Below, in pieces: positions 1 through 6,468 of a stretch of DNA of 8,057 nt (positions are counted from its first letter, which is position 1; the number at the start of each line of letters is the position of its first letter). This DNA is from Spartobacteria bacterium. Lineage in GTDB: Bacteria > Verrucomicrobiota > Verrucomicrobiia > Chthoniobacterales > UBA10450. Under the pieces are notes generated by a model that was not told the origin of the DNA, did no database searches, and saw only the letters and a program-made list of their open reading frames with translations. The stretch lies in the NCBI GenBank assembly GCA_021324035.1, contig JAJPJU010000219.1, forward strand, positions 1 to 8,057, written 5' to 3'. Position numbers and translations under genes: made by a program.

Positions 1-601
1 CGCGCCAATTTCGCTGCTGCCAAATTACCGCAATCACCACTCCGTAGAAAAACACGAGATGAACCGGCCCTTTCGCCAGCCAGCCGAGTCCGAGAAAAAC
101 GAACGGCACGGTCCAGAGCAGCCACGGCGATTTCTTTTGCAGCCACCAGCTCAGCCAGAAAACAATTGCGAGCGCACAAAGCGAAACGTAGAGCGCTTCG
201 ATTTCGACCAATCTTCCCTTCTCAATGATTCCGGCGTTGATCAGCCACATCAGACCCGCAATTAGCGATCCGCGCTCACCAAGACTGGATCGAGCAACAG
301 TCACGAACGCAATTGCGACCAGCAGAACGCAAAACACCGACGGCGCGCGAGCAGTCCATTCGTTCTGCGTCCCGAAAATTTTAAAGGAGGCTGCGACCAG
401 CCAGTTAATCAGCGGCGGCTTACGAAAGTAAGTTTCGCCGCCAACCTGCGGCACAAGATAGTTCCCGGTTTGCAGCATCGTGATCCCGGGCAAAATTCGG
501 CGACCTTCCTCTCCTTTGATCGCCAAAGAGCCCAACGCGGGTAGGTAAAGTGCAGCCCAAACTAGCAGCACGATCAGCAGGTTTCTGGTTTGCGAACTCA
601 C
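1..601 (-). CDS. ArnT/GT39-type membrane glycosyltransferase, N-terminal part (runs off left edge)
   Basis: The reverse strand is open from 601 to the left edge and gives 200 codons of a very hydrophobic protein. Residues 8-26 form a first membrane helix. A loop follows with an acidic pair (GEEGRR, E31-E32), then GNYLVPQVGGE and the hallmark YFRKPPLINWLVA (58-70). Further on are ARAPS (84-88), GRLVEIEALY (129-138) and LAKGPVH (175-181), with more membrane helices between. This is the N-terminal layout of the PMT/ArnT (GT39, GT-C fold) family, which moves sugars from polyprenyl-phosphate donors to lipid or protein acceptors on the outer face of the cytoplasmic membrane. The acidic loop normally supplies the catalytic Asp/Glu; here it would be E31 or E32. 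The substrate cannot be told. The GTG at 601 is the likeliest start because a stop lies about 20 codons upstream and the signal-anchor helix follows directly; a TTG 10 codons upstream is an alternative. No clear Shine-Dalgarno site is visible. The gene is divergent from nusA. Confidence 0.85.
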   Translation of the reverse strand, partial: MSSQTRNLLIVLLVWAALYLPALGSLAIKGEEGRRILPGITMLQTGNYLVPQVGGETYFRKPPLINWLVAASFKIFGTQNEWTARAPSVFCVLLVAIAFVTVARSSLGERGSLIAGLMWLINAGIIEKGRLVEIEALYVSLCALAIVFWLSWWLQKKSPWLLWTVPFVFLGLGWLAKGPVHLVFFYGVVIAVIWQQRNWR

Positions 602-648
602 AAGGATGGAATGTTGAACGCTCCGCCGCAACGGTTCAACCCCTCAGC

Positions 649-676
649 TTGACGGTGCCAGCCCTGAAGGTAGATT
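649..676 (+). promoter_or_regulatory. Candidate sigma70-type promoter for the nusA operon
   Basis: TTGACG (649-654) and TAGATT (671-676) are separated by 16 bp. The first matches the -35 consensus at 5 of 6 positions and the second matches the -10 consensus at 4 of 6. Transcription would begin near 683, giving a leader of about 66 nt that contains the hairpin at 697-727. A short inverted repeat TAGAT-TCATC-ATCTA (671-685) covers the -10 box and could be an operator or chance. This is the only reasonable promoter pair I see in the 147-bp divergent region. The match is modest and the element is predicted by eye. Confidence 0.3.
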
Positions 677-696
677 CATCATCTAGTCCGCGCCGG

Positions 697-727
697 AAGG
701 AGTGGGAAAGGTTGTCCCACTCTTTTT
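697..727 (+). terminator. Intrinsic-terminator-like hairpin in the nusA leader
   Basis: GAGTGGGA (700-707) and TCCCACTC (715-722) are perfectly complementary over 8 bp around a 7-nt loop, and T5 (723-727) follows immediately. The upstream bases AAG (697-699) can pair with the start of the T run (one G-T pair), as in many real terminators. The T run is on the + strand side only, so it acts on transcripts heading into nusA, which begins 21 nt later. No + strand gene is visible upstream in the window, so this is better explained as a leader attenuator than as the terminator of a preceding gene. It may instead end a transcript entering from beyond the left edge, antisense to the glycosyltransferase. 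Confidence 0.5.
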
Positions 728-748
728 CGTCTGCGGACTGGATGTTTT

Positions 749-2023
749 ATGAACGCGGAAATAGCAGCAATGCTGGATTACATGGAGCGGGAGCGCGGAA
801 TCAAGCGCGAAACCCTGCTCGAAGCGCTTTCCACAGCCTTGCTCTCCGCGTCAAAGAAGAGCGTAGGCGCCGCCCGGGATTTGCGGATCGATATTGATCC
901 GAAGACCTGCGACATCCGCGCCCTGGCGAATTTGATTGTCGTTGAAGATGTCACCAATCCCCAGGACGAGATTTCAATCACTCGGGCCCGCAAGCTCAAA
1001 CCGGAGGCGAAAATCGGCGACACCGTCGAAGTGGAAGTCACGCCCAAGAATTTTGGACGCATCGCCGCCCAGACCGCCAAACAGGCGATGATGCAGCGCA
1101 TCCGGCAGGTCGAGAAGGAAATGATTTACGAAGAGTTCAAGGATCGCGCCGGCGAAATCGTCAGCGGCACGGTCCGGCGGTTCGATCGCTCCGATGTGAT
1201 TCTCGATCTCGGAAAGTTCGAAGCCGTCATGCCGCAACGCGAGCGCGTCGTGGTTGAAGATTACAACGTTGGCGATCGTCTCCGCGCCTACGTTGTCGCG
1301 GTGGAAAACGGATTGCGCGGCCCGGAGATCATCGTTTCGCGCAGTCATCCGAATTTCGTGCGTCGCCTTTTCGAATTGGAAGTGAGCGAGATTGCAGATG
1401 GAACAGTTGAAATCCGCGGAATCGCGCGTGAAGCCGGTTATCGAACAAAGATCGCCGTCTGGAGCGCCAACGAAAAAGTCGATCCGGTCGGCGCGTGCGT
1501 CGGCATGCGCGGCTCCCGCGTGAAAAACATCGTGCGCGAATTGAACAACGAAAAGGTGGACATCATTCGTTGGAGCTCGGATCCGAAGGAATTTATTCTC
1601 GAAGCGCTCAAGCCTGCGAAAGTCAAAAGCATCAATTTCGATCCGGAGAAAAAAGTCGCGCAAATTTCGGTTGATGAAGATCAGCTTTCGCTAGCCATCG
1701 GAAAAAAAGGGCAGAACGCGCGTCTGACCTCGCGATTGACCGGCTGGGAAATCAACATCGACAAAGACACCTCGGCTACGACGGCGGTCGAACAGAAAGT
1801 CGCTCAAGCGGCGCAGGCCCTGGCAAAAGCGCTGCCGATCACGGACGAGCAGGCAGTCACGTTGGTAAAATCAGGATTTACGAATCTGGAAGGCTTGCAT
1901 GCCGCCGACGTTCAGGATTTGGTAGATATTCTTGGCGTGGACGAAACGAAGGCTCAGGAGATTCACGATGCCATCCATAAACAGGATGCAAAACAAGAAG
2001 CGGGCTCGGCTCAACCAGGTTGA
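749..2023 (+). CDS. nusA: Transcription termination/antitermination protein NusA
   Basis: NusA binds RNA polymerase and nascent RNA and controls pausing, intrinsic termination and antitermination. The domain order is complete: N-terminal RNAP-binding domain (about 1-125), S1 domain (about 134-198, from IVSGTVRRFDRSDVILDLG), KH1 (about 205-280, GxxG loop GMRG at 252-255) and KH2 (about 285-345, GKKG at 318-321 within SLAIGKKGQNARLTSRL). The C-terminus has one helix-hairpin-helix segment (about 362-410, TDEQAVTLVKSGFTNLEGL then LVDILGVDETKAQEI) resembling one acidic repeat of the proteobacterial protein. At 424 aa it is longer than the Bacillus form, which lacks this segment, and shorter than the E. 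coli form with two repeats. The ATG at 749 is supported by the typical NusA N-terminus; only a weak GGA (740-742) serves as ribosome site. rimP, usually the upstream neighbour, is absent. Hairpins sit both before the start and on the stop codon. Confidence 0.97.
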   Translation: MNAEIAAMLDYMERERGIKRETLLEALSTALLSASKKSVGAARDLRIDIDPKTCDIRALANLIVVEDVTNPQDEISITRARKLKPEAKIGDTVEVEVTPKNFGRIAAQTAKQAMMQRIRQVEKEMIYEEFKDRAGEIVSGTVRRFDRSDVILDLGKFEAVMPQRERVVVEDYNVGDRLRAYVVAVENGLRGPEIIVSRSHPNFVRRLFELEVSEIADGTVEIRGIAREAGYRTKIAVWSANEKVDPVGACVGMRGSRVKNIVRELNNEKVDIIRWSSDPKEFILEALKPAKVKSINFDPEKKVAQISVDEDQLSLAIGKKGQNARLTSRLTGWEINIDKDTSATTAVEQKVAQAAQALAKALPITDEQAVTLVKSGFTNLEGLHAADVQDLVDILGVDETKAQEIHDAIHKQDAKQEAGSAQPG

Positions 2024-2040
2024 GCCATGAATAATTTTTT
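2008..2040 (+). terminator. Hairpin overlapping the nusA stop codon, followed by T6
   Basis: GGCTCAACC (2008-2016) and GGTTGAGCC (2018-2026) are perfect complements around a single A. As RNA this would give a stem of about 7 bp with a small CCAGG loop. The nusA stop TGA (2021-2023) lies inside the right arm. After an 8-nt gap comes T6 (2035-2040), and infB starts at 2043. The gap between stem and T run makes it a weak terminator at best. It may instead be a partial terminator, a pause site, an RNA-processing or stabilising element, or a structure affecting infB initiation. Perfect 9-bp symmetry makes chance unlikely but not impossible. Confidence 0.4.
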
Positions 2041-2042
2041 AA

Positions 2043-4259
2043 ATGGCAACAAAATCGAAACCGGCAGCAAAGAAACCTGCAGCGCGAAAGCCTGCGACCC
2101 ACAAACCTGTTGCGGTTGCGCATAAGCACGCCATTTCCAAAAAGAAGGTAGAGCCCGCTCCCAAACCGGCGCACCCGCCCGCCAAAGCAGCTTCTCATCC
2201 GGCAGCTCCGGCAAAACCGCAGCCGAAGCCGGCGACACCGCCCCGTCCGGCGGCTCCAAGCGTTTCGCTGATCGACAAGAAGCAGCCCGAAAAGAAAGCC
2301 GCGGACGGAGAGCTCAGAAAGAAAACGACCGTTCTTCCCCCAATTTCGCGAATTCGCGCCTCACTCGCCACGTCGACTCCGGCACCGCCGCCGAAGAAAG
2401 CGGAGCCCGCCCCCGCCCCGGCAGCGACCGAACCTCCGCAAGCTGAGTCGGCGCCCGCCGAACCGGAAGCACGGGACGACGGCAAAAAGGTAATCCACAT
2501 CAAGCCACCGATCATCGTAAAGCAACTTGCGATGGAGCTCGGAATCAAACCGCACCAGCTAATTGCCGAGCTGATGACGTTCAACATTTTCGCCAACATC
2601 AATCAGACGATCGAGCCGGACATCGCGTCGAAAATTGCGGAAAGCCACGGATTCTTTCTCGAAAAAGAGCGCCGCGAAAAAGGGGCCGGCGTTCATAAGG
2701 TCGAACAAGTCATCGTCGCGCCACCGAAACCGGTCATTCAGAAGAAGGAAGAACTAAAACACCGGGCGCCGATCATTACTTTCATGGGTCACGTCGATCA
2801 CGGAAAGACTTCACTGATGGACGCAATCCGAAAAACCCGGGTAGCGGCAGGTGAAGCGGGTGGAATCACTCAACACATCGGGGCTTACAGCGTAGATCAC
2901 AAAGGTCAAAAGATGACGTTCCTCGACACCCCGGGTCACGCCGCGTTTACCGCGATGCGCGCTCGCGGCGCGAACGTTACGGACATTGTTGTTCTCGTTG
3001 TCGCCGCCGATGACGGCGTAATGCCCCAAACCATCGAAGCGATCAATCACGCGAAAGCGGCCCCGCATGTCGAAATCATGGTTGCGATCAACAAGATCGA
3101 TTTGCCAGGCGCGAACATCGACAGAGTGAAGAAACAATTGCAGGACCGCGATCTCACACCGGAAGATTGGGGCGGCAAGACCATCGTTTGCGAAGTTTCC
3201 GCTACTCGCGGCACCGGCATCGATCATTTGCTCGAAATGATGCTGTTGCAGGCGGAAGTGATGGATCTGAAAGCTTCCCCGACCACAACGCCGCGCGGCA
3301 CCGTGATTGAAGCGCAGGTTGAAGCCGGCCGCGGGCCGACCGCAACCATCATTGTGCAAATGGGCACACTCAAAGTCGGCGAGCCGTTCATCTGTGGCGA
3401 TTATTCCGGCAAAGTGAAGTCGTTGATCAACGACAACGGCGAAGCTGCAAAAGAAGCCGGCCCCGCGACGCCTGTAAAAGTCCTTGGATTTACCGGGCTG
3501 CCCAATGCGGGAGACGAATTTCTGGTGATGGAATCTGAGCGTGCTTCAAAAACTTTGAGTGATGAACGCTTGCAGGCGAAGCGCACGGAAAAATTGAGTG
3601 TGCCTCAACGCGCCACACTTGAGACGCTGCTCGAGGCGGCCGATGGCAAAAAGACGCTCAAATTAGTTTTGAAATGCGACACCCAGGGATCCGTTGAGGC
3701 GATCACGGGAGCGCTGAATCAGATCGAAAGCAAAAAGGTCGAATTGGAAATCATTCACGCCGGTGTCGGGCCGATTTCGGAATCCGATATTTTGCTGGCC
3801 AGCGCATCGAACGCCGTGGTCATCGGATTCAACATCAAGGTCGAAAACATGGCAGTCACTGCCGCCAAACGCGAAGGCGTTCAGATCAAGCTTTATAGCA
3901 TTATTTACGAATTGATCGACCAGATCAAAGACGCGATGGCCGGATTGCTTGATCCGGAGTTCCGCGAAACGATCATCGGCCACGCCGAAGTCAAACAAGT
4001 CTTCGAACTGAGCAAAGGCATCGTAGCGGGATGTTTGGTGACCGATGGCCGAATTGCACGAACTGCGCGCGCACGTGTGATTCGAAAACGCCAGCCGGTT
4101 TATGATGGCGGGCTTTCAACATTGCGACGATTCCAGGACGACGTGAAGGAAGTTCGGAACGGTTTGGAATGCGGTATCAAGCTGGGCGATTTCAGTGAAT
4201 ATCACGTGGGCGACATCATCGAGTGCTATCAACTCGAAGCGATGACCCAAAAACTTTGA
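2043..4259 (+). CDS. infB: Translation initiation factor IF-2
   Basis: IF2 is the GTPase that brings initiator fMet-tRNA to the 30S subunit and promotes 50S joining. Residues 1-148 are a low-complexity Lys/Ala/Pro-rich extension with KPA-type repeats. An IF2N domain follows (about 150-205, KQLAMELGIKPHQLIAELM). The G domain begins near 240 with G1 GHVDHGKT (249-256), G2 GGIT (273-276), G3 DTPGH (295-299), G4 NKID (350-353) and G5 SAT (386-388). Domains II, III and IV follow; the C-terminal domain, ending near 735, contains SKGIVAGCLVTDGRIAR and binds fMet-tRNA. At 738 aa it falls in the normal range, shorter than E. coli IF2-alpha. All GTPase motifs are intact. The ATG at 2043 comes 19 nt after nusA with no Shine-Dalgarno site in the preceding 20 nt (AT-rich, T6), so initiation may rely on low structure or on coupling to nusA. 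An internal start giving a shorter isoform, as known in E. coli, is possible but not shown. Confidence 0.98.
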   Translation: MATKSKPAAKKPAARKPATHKPVAVAHKHAISKKKVEPAPKPAHPPAKAASHPAAPAKPQPKPATPPRPAAPSVSLIDKKQPEKKAADGELRKKTTVLPPISRIRASLATSTPAPPPKKAEPAPAPAATEPPQAESAPAEPEARDDGKKVIHIKPPIIVKQLAMELGIKPHQLIAELMTFNIFANINQTIEPDIASKIAESHGFFLEKERREKGAGVHKVEQVIVAPPKPVIQKKEELKHRAPIITFMGHVDHGKTSLMDAIRKTRVAAGEAGGITQHIGAYSVDHKGQKMTFLDTPGHAAFTAMRARGANVTDIVVLVVAADDGVMPQTIEAINHAKAAPHVEIMVAINKIDLPGANIDRVKKQLQDRDLTPEDWGGKTIVCEVSATRGTGIDHLLEMMLLQAEVMDLKASPTTTPRGTVIEAQVEAGRGPTATIIVQMGTLKVGEPFICGDYSGKVKSLINDNGEAAKEAGPATPVKVLGFTGLPNAGDEFLVMESERASKTLSDERLQAKRTEKLSVPQRATLETLLEAADGKKTLKLVLKCDTQGSVEAITGALNQIESKKVELEIIHAGVGPISESDILLASASNAVVIGFNIKVENMAVTAAKREGVQIKLYSIIYELIDQIKDAMAGLLDPEFRETIIGHAEVKQVFELSKGIVAGCLVTDGRIARTARARVIRKRQPVYDGGLSTLRRFQDDVKEVRNGLECGIKLGDFSEYHVGDIIECYQLEAMTQKL

Positions 4260-4277
4260 TGGGAATGAAAGGGCCTC

Positions 4278-4628
4278 ATGAAACATCGAATGCTGCGCGT
4301 CAACGAAGTCGTAAAAAGGGAATTGAGCGGAATCATCGCGCGCGAAATCAGTTTTGAAGGCGCGCTCGTCAGTGTCAATCACGTCGAAGTTTCATCCGAT
4401 CTTAAAAGCGCGCAGGTTTTTGTCAGCGTGCTTGGATCCGAAAGCGGCGAGACCGTGATGAAAAAACTCGAAGAACATCGGCCGGCATTTCAATCGGATC
4501 TTGCTCGACGGGTCACCATGAAATTCACGCCGCACCTGGTCTTTCACCTGGACGAATCGATCGCGCGCGGATCGCGAATCGTCGAAATCTTGCAGCAGAT
4601 CGACAGCGACGACCCAAAAAACGCGTGA
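4278..4628 (+). CDS. rbfA: 30S ribosome-binding factor RbfA
   Basis: RbfA binds the immature 30S subunit near the 5' end helix of 16S rRNA and helps late maturation and cold adaptation. The 116-aa product has the family's usual length and KH-like fold pattern: an N-terminal R-x-NEVVKRELSGIIAREI helix (7-24), the strand VNHVEVSSDLKSAQVFVSVLG (33-53), and the C-terminal stretch RVTMKFTPHLVFHLDESIARGSRIVEIL (78-105), which holds the conserved 'P-x-L-x-F-x-x-D-x-S' signature. A clear Shine-Dalgarno stretch GAAAGGG (4267-4273) precedes the ATG by 4 nt. The gene lies 18 nt after infB and its TGA overlaps the GTG of nrnA by 4 nt (GTGA), so the two are likely translationally coupled. Confidence 0.95.
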   Translation: MKHRMLRVNEVVKRELSGIIAREISFEGALVSVNHVEVSSDLKSAQVFVSVLGSESGETVMKKLEEHRPAFQSDLARRVTMKFTPHLVFHLDESIARGSRIVEILQQIDSDDPKNA

Positions 4629-5605
4629 GCGCAGCCAAGTTCGAGCAGATTGGCCAGGCGTTGCGCGAACACCAGCGATTCGCCGTGCTGAGTCACGTCC
4701 GGCCAGATGGGGACGCGCTCGGCAGTCAGCTCGCAGCCGGGATGTCACTCAGAAAACTCGGCAAAGACGTCCGCATTTGGAACGAGGAAGGCATGCTCGA
4801 GAAATACAGTTTTCTTCCGAACTCTGATTTGCTCACGAAACCGCCGGCCGAGCCCGAAGATTTCGATGTTATTCTCGCCCTCGACACCGCCATTCAAAAC
4901 CGGCTCGGAAATACGGTCGCAGCGATCAAATCCGCAAAAGTTTGGATTAACATCGATCATCATCCGAGCAACCCGGGCTACGGCGATCTCGTCTATATCA
5001 ATCCCCATGCGCCGGCCACCGGCGAAATTCTCTTCGAATTGATCAAGAGCCAGAATTTGCCGATCGACCGCGCGATTGCGGAAAATCTTTATGTCGCGAT
5101 TTCGACCGATACCGGGTCGTTTCAATATCCAAACACCACTGCGAGGACCTTCGAGATTGCAGCCGAGCTCGTGCGCATCGGGGTTGACGTCGGCGCAGTC
5201 AGTCAGCTCACTTACGAAAATTATCCGCGGCGTCGCGTTGAACTGTTGCGCGATCTCCTCGGCACCATGCGATTCGATGCCAATGATCGAGTGGCGAGTT
5301 TCAGCCTCAGCCTCGCTTTCGCCAAAAGGCTGGGCGTTTTGCCGGAAGACAATGAGGGACTAATCGATCATTTGCGTGCGATCCACGGGGTCGTCGTCGC
5401 GATATTTCTTGAGGAACTCGCCGACGGCAAAGTGCGCGTGAGCATGCGCTCCAAGAGCGACAAAGTGAATGTCTGCGCGATTTGCGAGAAATTCGGTGGT
5501 GGCGGTCACGTCCTCGCGGCCGGCGCGCGAGTCAAAGGAACGCTCGCCGAAGTGGAAAAGAAAATTCTGGAGGAAACGTGTGACGTCCTTAGCCGCCTCT
5601 CCTGA
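4625..5605 (+). CDS. nrnA: Bifunctional oligoribonuclease / pAp phosphatase NrnA (DHH-DHHA1 family)
   Basis: This is a 326-aa DHH-DHHA1 phosphoesterase of the NrnA type, which degrades 2-5 nt RNAs to mononucleotides and can dephosphorylate pAp. The DHH domain shows metal-binding motif I HVRPDGDALGS (24-34, with H24, D28, D30), motif II ALDT (D87), motif III DHH (111-113, followed by PSN) and motif IV TDTGSF (161-166, D162). The DHHA1 substrate domain ends with GGGGHVLAAGA (291-301). All metal ligands are present, so the enzyme should be active. The length matches NrnA rather than the larger RecJ. The GTG at 4625 overlaps the rbfA stop. The position between rbfA and truB recurs in several bacterial phyla, which supports NrnA; whether the main substrate is nanoRNA, pAp or a cyclic-dinucleotide product (pGpG, pApA) cannot be read from sequence. 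Confidence 0.93.
   Translation: MSAAKFEQIGQALREHQRFAVLSHVRPDGDALGSQLAAGMSLRKLGKDVRIWNEEGMLEKYSFLPNSDLLTKPPAEPEDFDVILALDTAIQNRLGNTVAAIKSAKVWINIDHHPSNPGYGDLVYINPHAPATGEILFELIKSQNLPIDRAIAENLYVAISTDTGSFQYPNTTARTFEIAAELVRIGVDVGAVSQLTYENYPRRRVELLRDLLGTMRFDANDRVASFSLSLAFAKRLGVLPEDNEGLIDHLRAIHGVVVAIFLEELADGKVRVSMRSKSDKVNVCAICEKFGGGGHVLAAGARVKGTLAEVEKKILEETCDVLSRLS
5569..5574 (+). promoter_or_regulatory. truB: Ribosome binding site fixing the truB start
   Basis: GGAGGA lies inside the 3' end of nrnA, 5 nt before the GTG at 5580. It is the strongest Shine-Dalgarno sequence in the window. It selects a truB start that overlaps nrnA by 26 nt, rather than the in-frame ATG at 5469, which would add 37 residues unlike TruB. 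Confidence 0.75.
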
Positions 5606-6305
5606 CGGCGTTTTGCTCGTTGATAAAGCTGCGGGAATGACGTCGCACGATGTGGTGGCGTTGGTCCGTCGGCAGCTGGGAATAAAAAAAGTCGGTCATT
5701 GCGGAACGCTGGACCCAATCGCAACCGGACTGCTTTTGATAACGATTGGCCGCGGAACCAAAGTCCAGGACTTGCTCATGAGCGAAGACAAGGAATATGT
5801 CGGCACCCTCACCCTCGGGGCCACCACCACAACTCAGGATCGCGAAGGCCAAATCATCGAAACCAAACCAGTTCCTGATTTGAACGAACCAGACATTCGC
5901 GCCGCGTTCGAAAAGTTCCGCGGCGATTTTTACCAGACGCCGCCGATGGTTTCGGCGAAAAAACATGGCGGCGTGCCGCTCTACAAACTGGCTCGCCAGG
6001 GAAAAGTGGTCGAGCGCGAGCCACGTTTCGTTCATGTTTATCGTTACAGCATCGACCGGATTTCACTGCCGGACATCGACTTCAGCGTCCTTTGCAGCAA
6101 AGGTTTCTACGTTCGCACTTACGCGCACGACATCGGAGAACTGCTTGGTTGCGGCGCACATTTGAAATCCCTGCGACGAACGAAGTCGGGCCGCTTTGAT
6201 GTGAAGAATTCGATCACTGTCGATCGAATCAGGGAACTGCCCCGCGAAGAAATCGCGAAGCAAATTCTCTCTCTCCCGCAAGTTTCGAGAATGCGCGGCG
6301 CATGA
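5580..6305 (+). CDS. truB: tRNA pseudouridine(55) synthase TruB
   Basis: TruB converts U55 in the T-loop of tRNAs to pseudouridine. From the GTG at 5580 the product is 241 aa. It starts with DGVLLVDKAAGMTSHDVV (9-26), then KVGHCGTLDPIATGLL (37-52) with catalytic D45, KEYVGTLTLG (71-80, tyrosine Y73), the PPMVSAKK-x-G-G-V-P-LY segment (121-135), and GFYVRTYAHDIGE (175-187, conserved R179), followed by the CGAHLKSLRRTKSG stretch. All catalytic motifs are present. The protein ends soon after the catalytic domain, whereas E. coli and Bacillus TruB are about 300-315 aa with a C-terminal PUA or PUA-like RNA-binding domain, so that domain appears to be missing. The reading frame ends cleanly in TGA just before the intergenic repeat. 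The gene overlaps nrnA by 26 nt. Confidence 0.95.
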   Translation: MTSLAASPDGVLLVDKAAGMTSHDVVALVRRQLGIKKVGHCGTLDPIATGLLLITIGRGTKVQDLLMSEDKEYVGTLTLGATTTTQDREGQIIETKPVPDLNEPDIRAAFEKFRGDFYQTPPMVSAKKHGGVPLYKLARQGKVVEREPRFVHVYRYSIDRISLPDIDFSVLCSKGFYVRTYAHDIGELLGCGAHLKSLRRTKSGRFDVKNSITVDRIRELPREEIAKQILSLPQVSRMRGA

Positions 6306-6309
6306 AGAG

Positions 6310-6460
6310 AAATCCGAATATCGAATATCGAAATCCGAAACAAATCCGAAATTCGAAATTCGAATTTTCGAAACTGCAATTACCACCGCAAAGCTTTTCG
6401 TGCTTTGAATTTTTGTCATTCGAATTTGTTTCGAGCTTCGGGTTTCTGATTTCGGATTTT
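6310..6460. repeat. AT-rich intergenic repeat with inverted arms of TCGAA/ATCCGAA units
   Basis: The truB-ribF gap is almost entirely repeat. The left arm (6310-6372) holds about eight short units of the form ATCCGAA, ATCGAA or ATTCGAA at 7-10 bp spacing, including AAATTCG in tandem (6349-6355, 6356-6362). The right arm (6418-6460) carries the same units in reverse orientation. Exact pairings include AAATCCGAA (6310-6318) with TTCGGATTT (6451-6459) and CGAAACAAAT (6336-6345) with ATTTGTTTCG (6424-6433), so the transcript could fold into one long imperfect stem. Base composition is much more AT-rich than in the flanking genes. This style of sequence resembles dispersed intergenic repeats that I associate with Verrucomicrobiota and Planctomycetota genomes, but copies elsewhere cannot be shown here. 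Open frames through it on the minus strand are repeat translations, not genes. Confidence 0.75.
6389..6414 (+). terminator. Small hairpin with T5 at the centre of the truB-ribF repeat
   Basis: CAAAGC (6389-6394) pairs with GCTTTG (6402-6407) around the loop TTTTCGT, followed by AA and T5 (6410-6414). It lies between the two arms of the larger inverted repeat, at its apex. The stem is only 6 bp and low in GC, so any termination would be weak. It may be just the tip of the larger structure rather than a terminator. Confidence 0.3.
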
Positions 6461-6468
6461 AATTCGTA

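Noticed and set aside
613..640. Inverted repeat GTTGAAC ... GTTCAAC around a 14-nt spacer, with a T-loop-like GGTTCAACC.
   Set aside because: I tested it as a tRNA: the arms do not pair as a T-stem and no acceptor or anticodon arm is found. The 7-bp arms could be an operator but nothing else supports it.
702..752. A 16-codon GTG-initiated leader peptide whose TGA overlaps the nusA ATG.
   Set aside because: The purine-rich stretch before it is only 1 nt from the GTG, it has no run of regulatory codons, and its sequence is mostly the terminator hairpin. Chance is the simpler reading.
550..897. A + strand open frame across the intergenic region into nusA (115 codons).
   Set aside because: It overlaps both the glycosyltransferase and nusA in other frames, has Arg-rich shadow composition, and covers the putative promoter and hairpin.
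974..1663. A long minus-strand open frame (229 codons) inside nusA.
   Set aside because: It is fully antisense to a clear nusA reading frame and has His/Asp-rich shadow composition with no recognisable motif.
2043..2490. The Lys/Ala/Pro-rich infB 5' end as a possible fused histone-like protein.
   Set aside because: Such low-complexity basic extensions are common at IF2 N-termini and run straight into an IF2N domain, so no fusion is needed.
5469..5579. An upstream in-frame ATG that would lengthen TruB by 37 residues.
   Set aside because: The added residues are Arg/Ser-rich, lie wholly within nrnA, and do not resemble a TruB N-terminus. The GTG at 5580 has a strong ribosome site.
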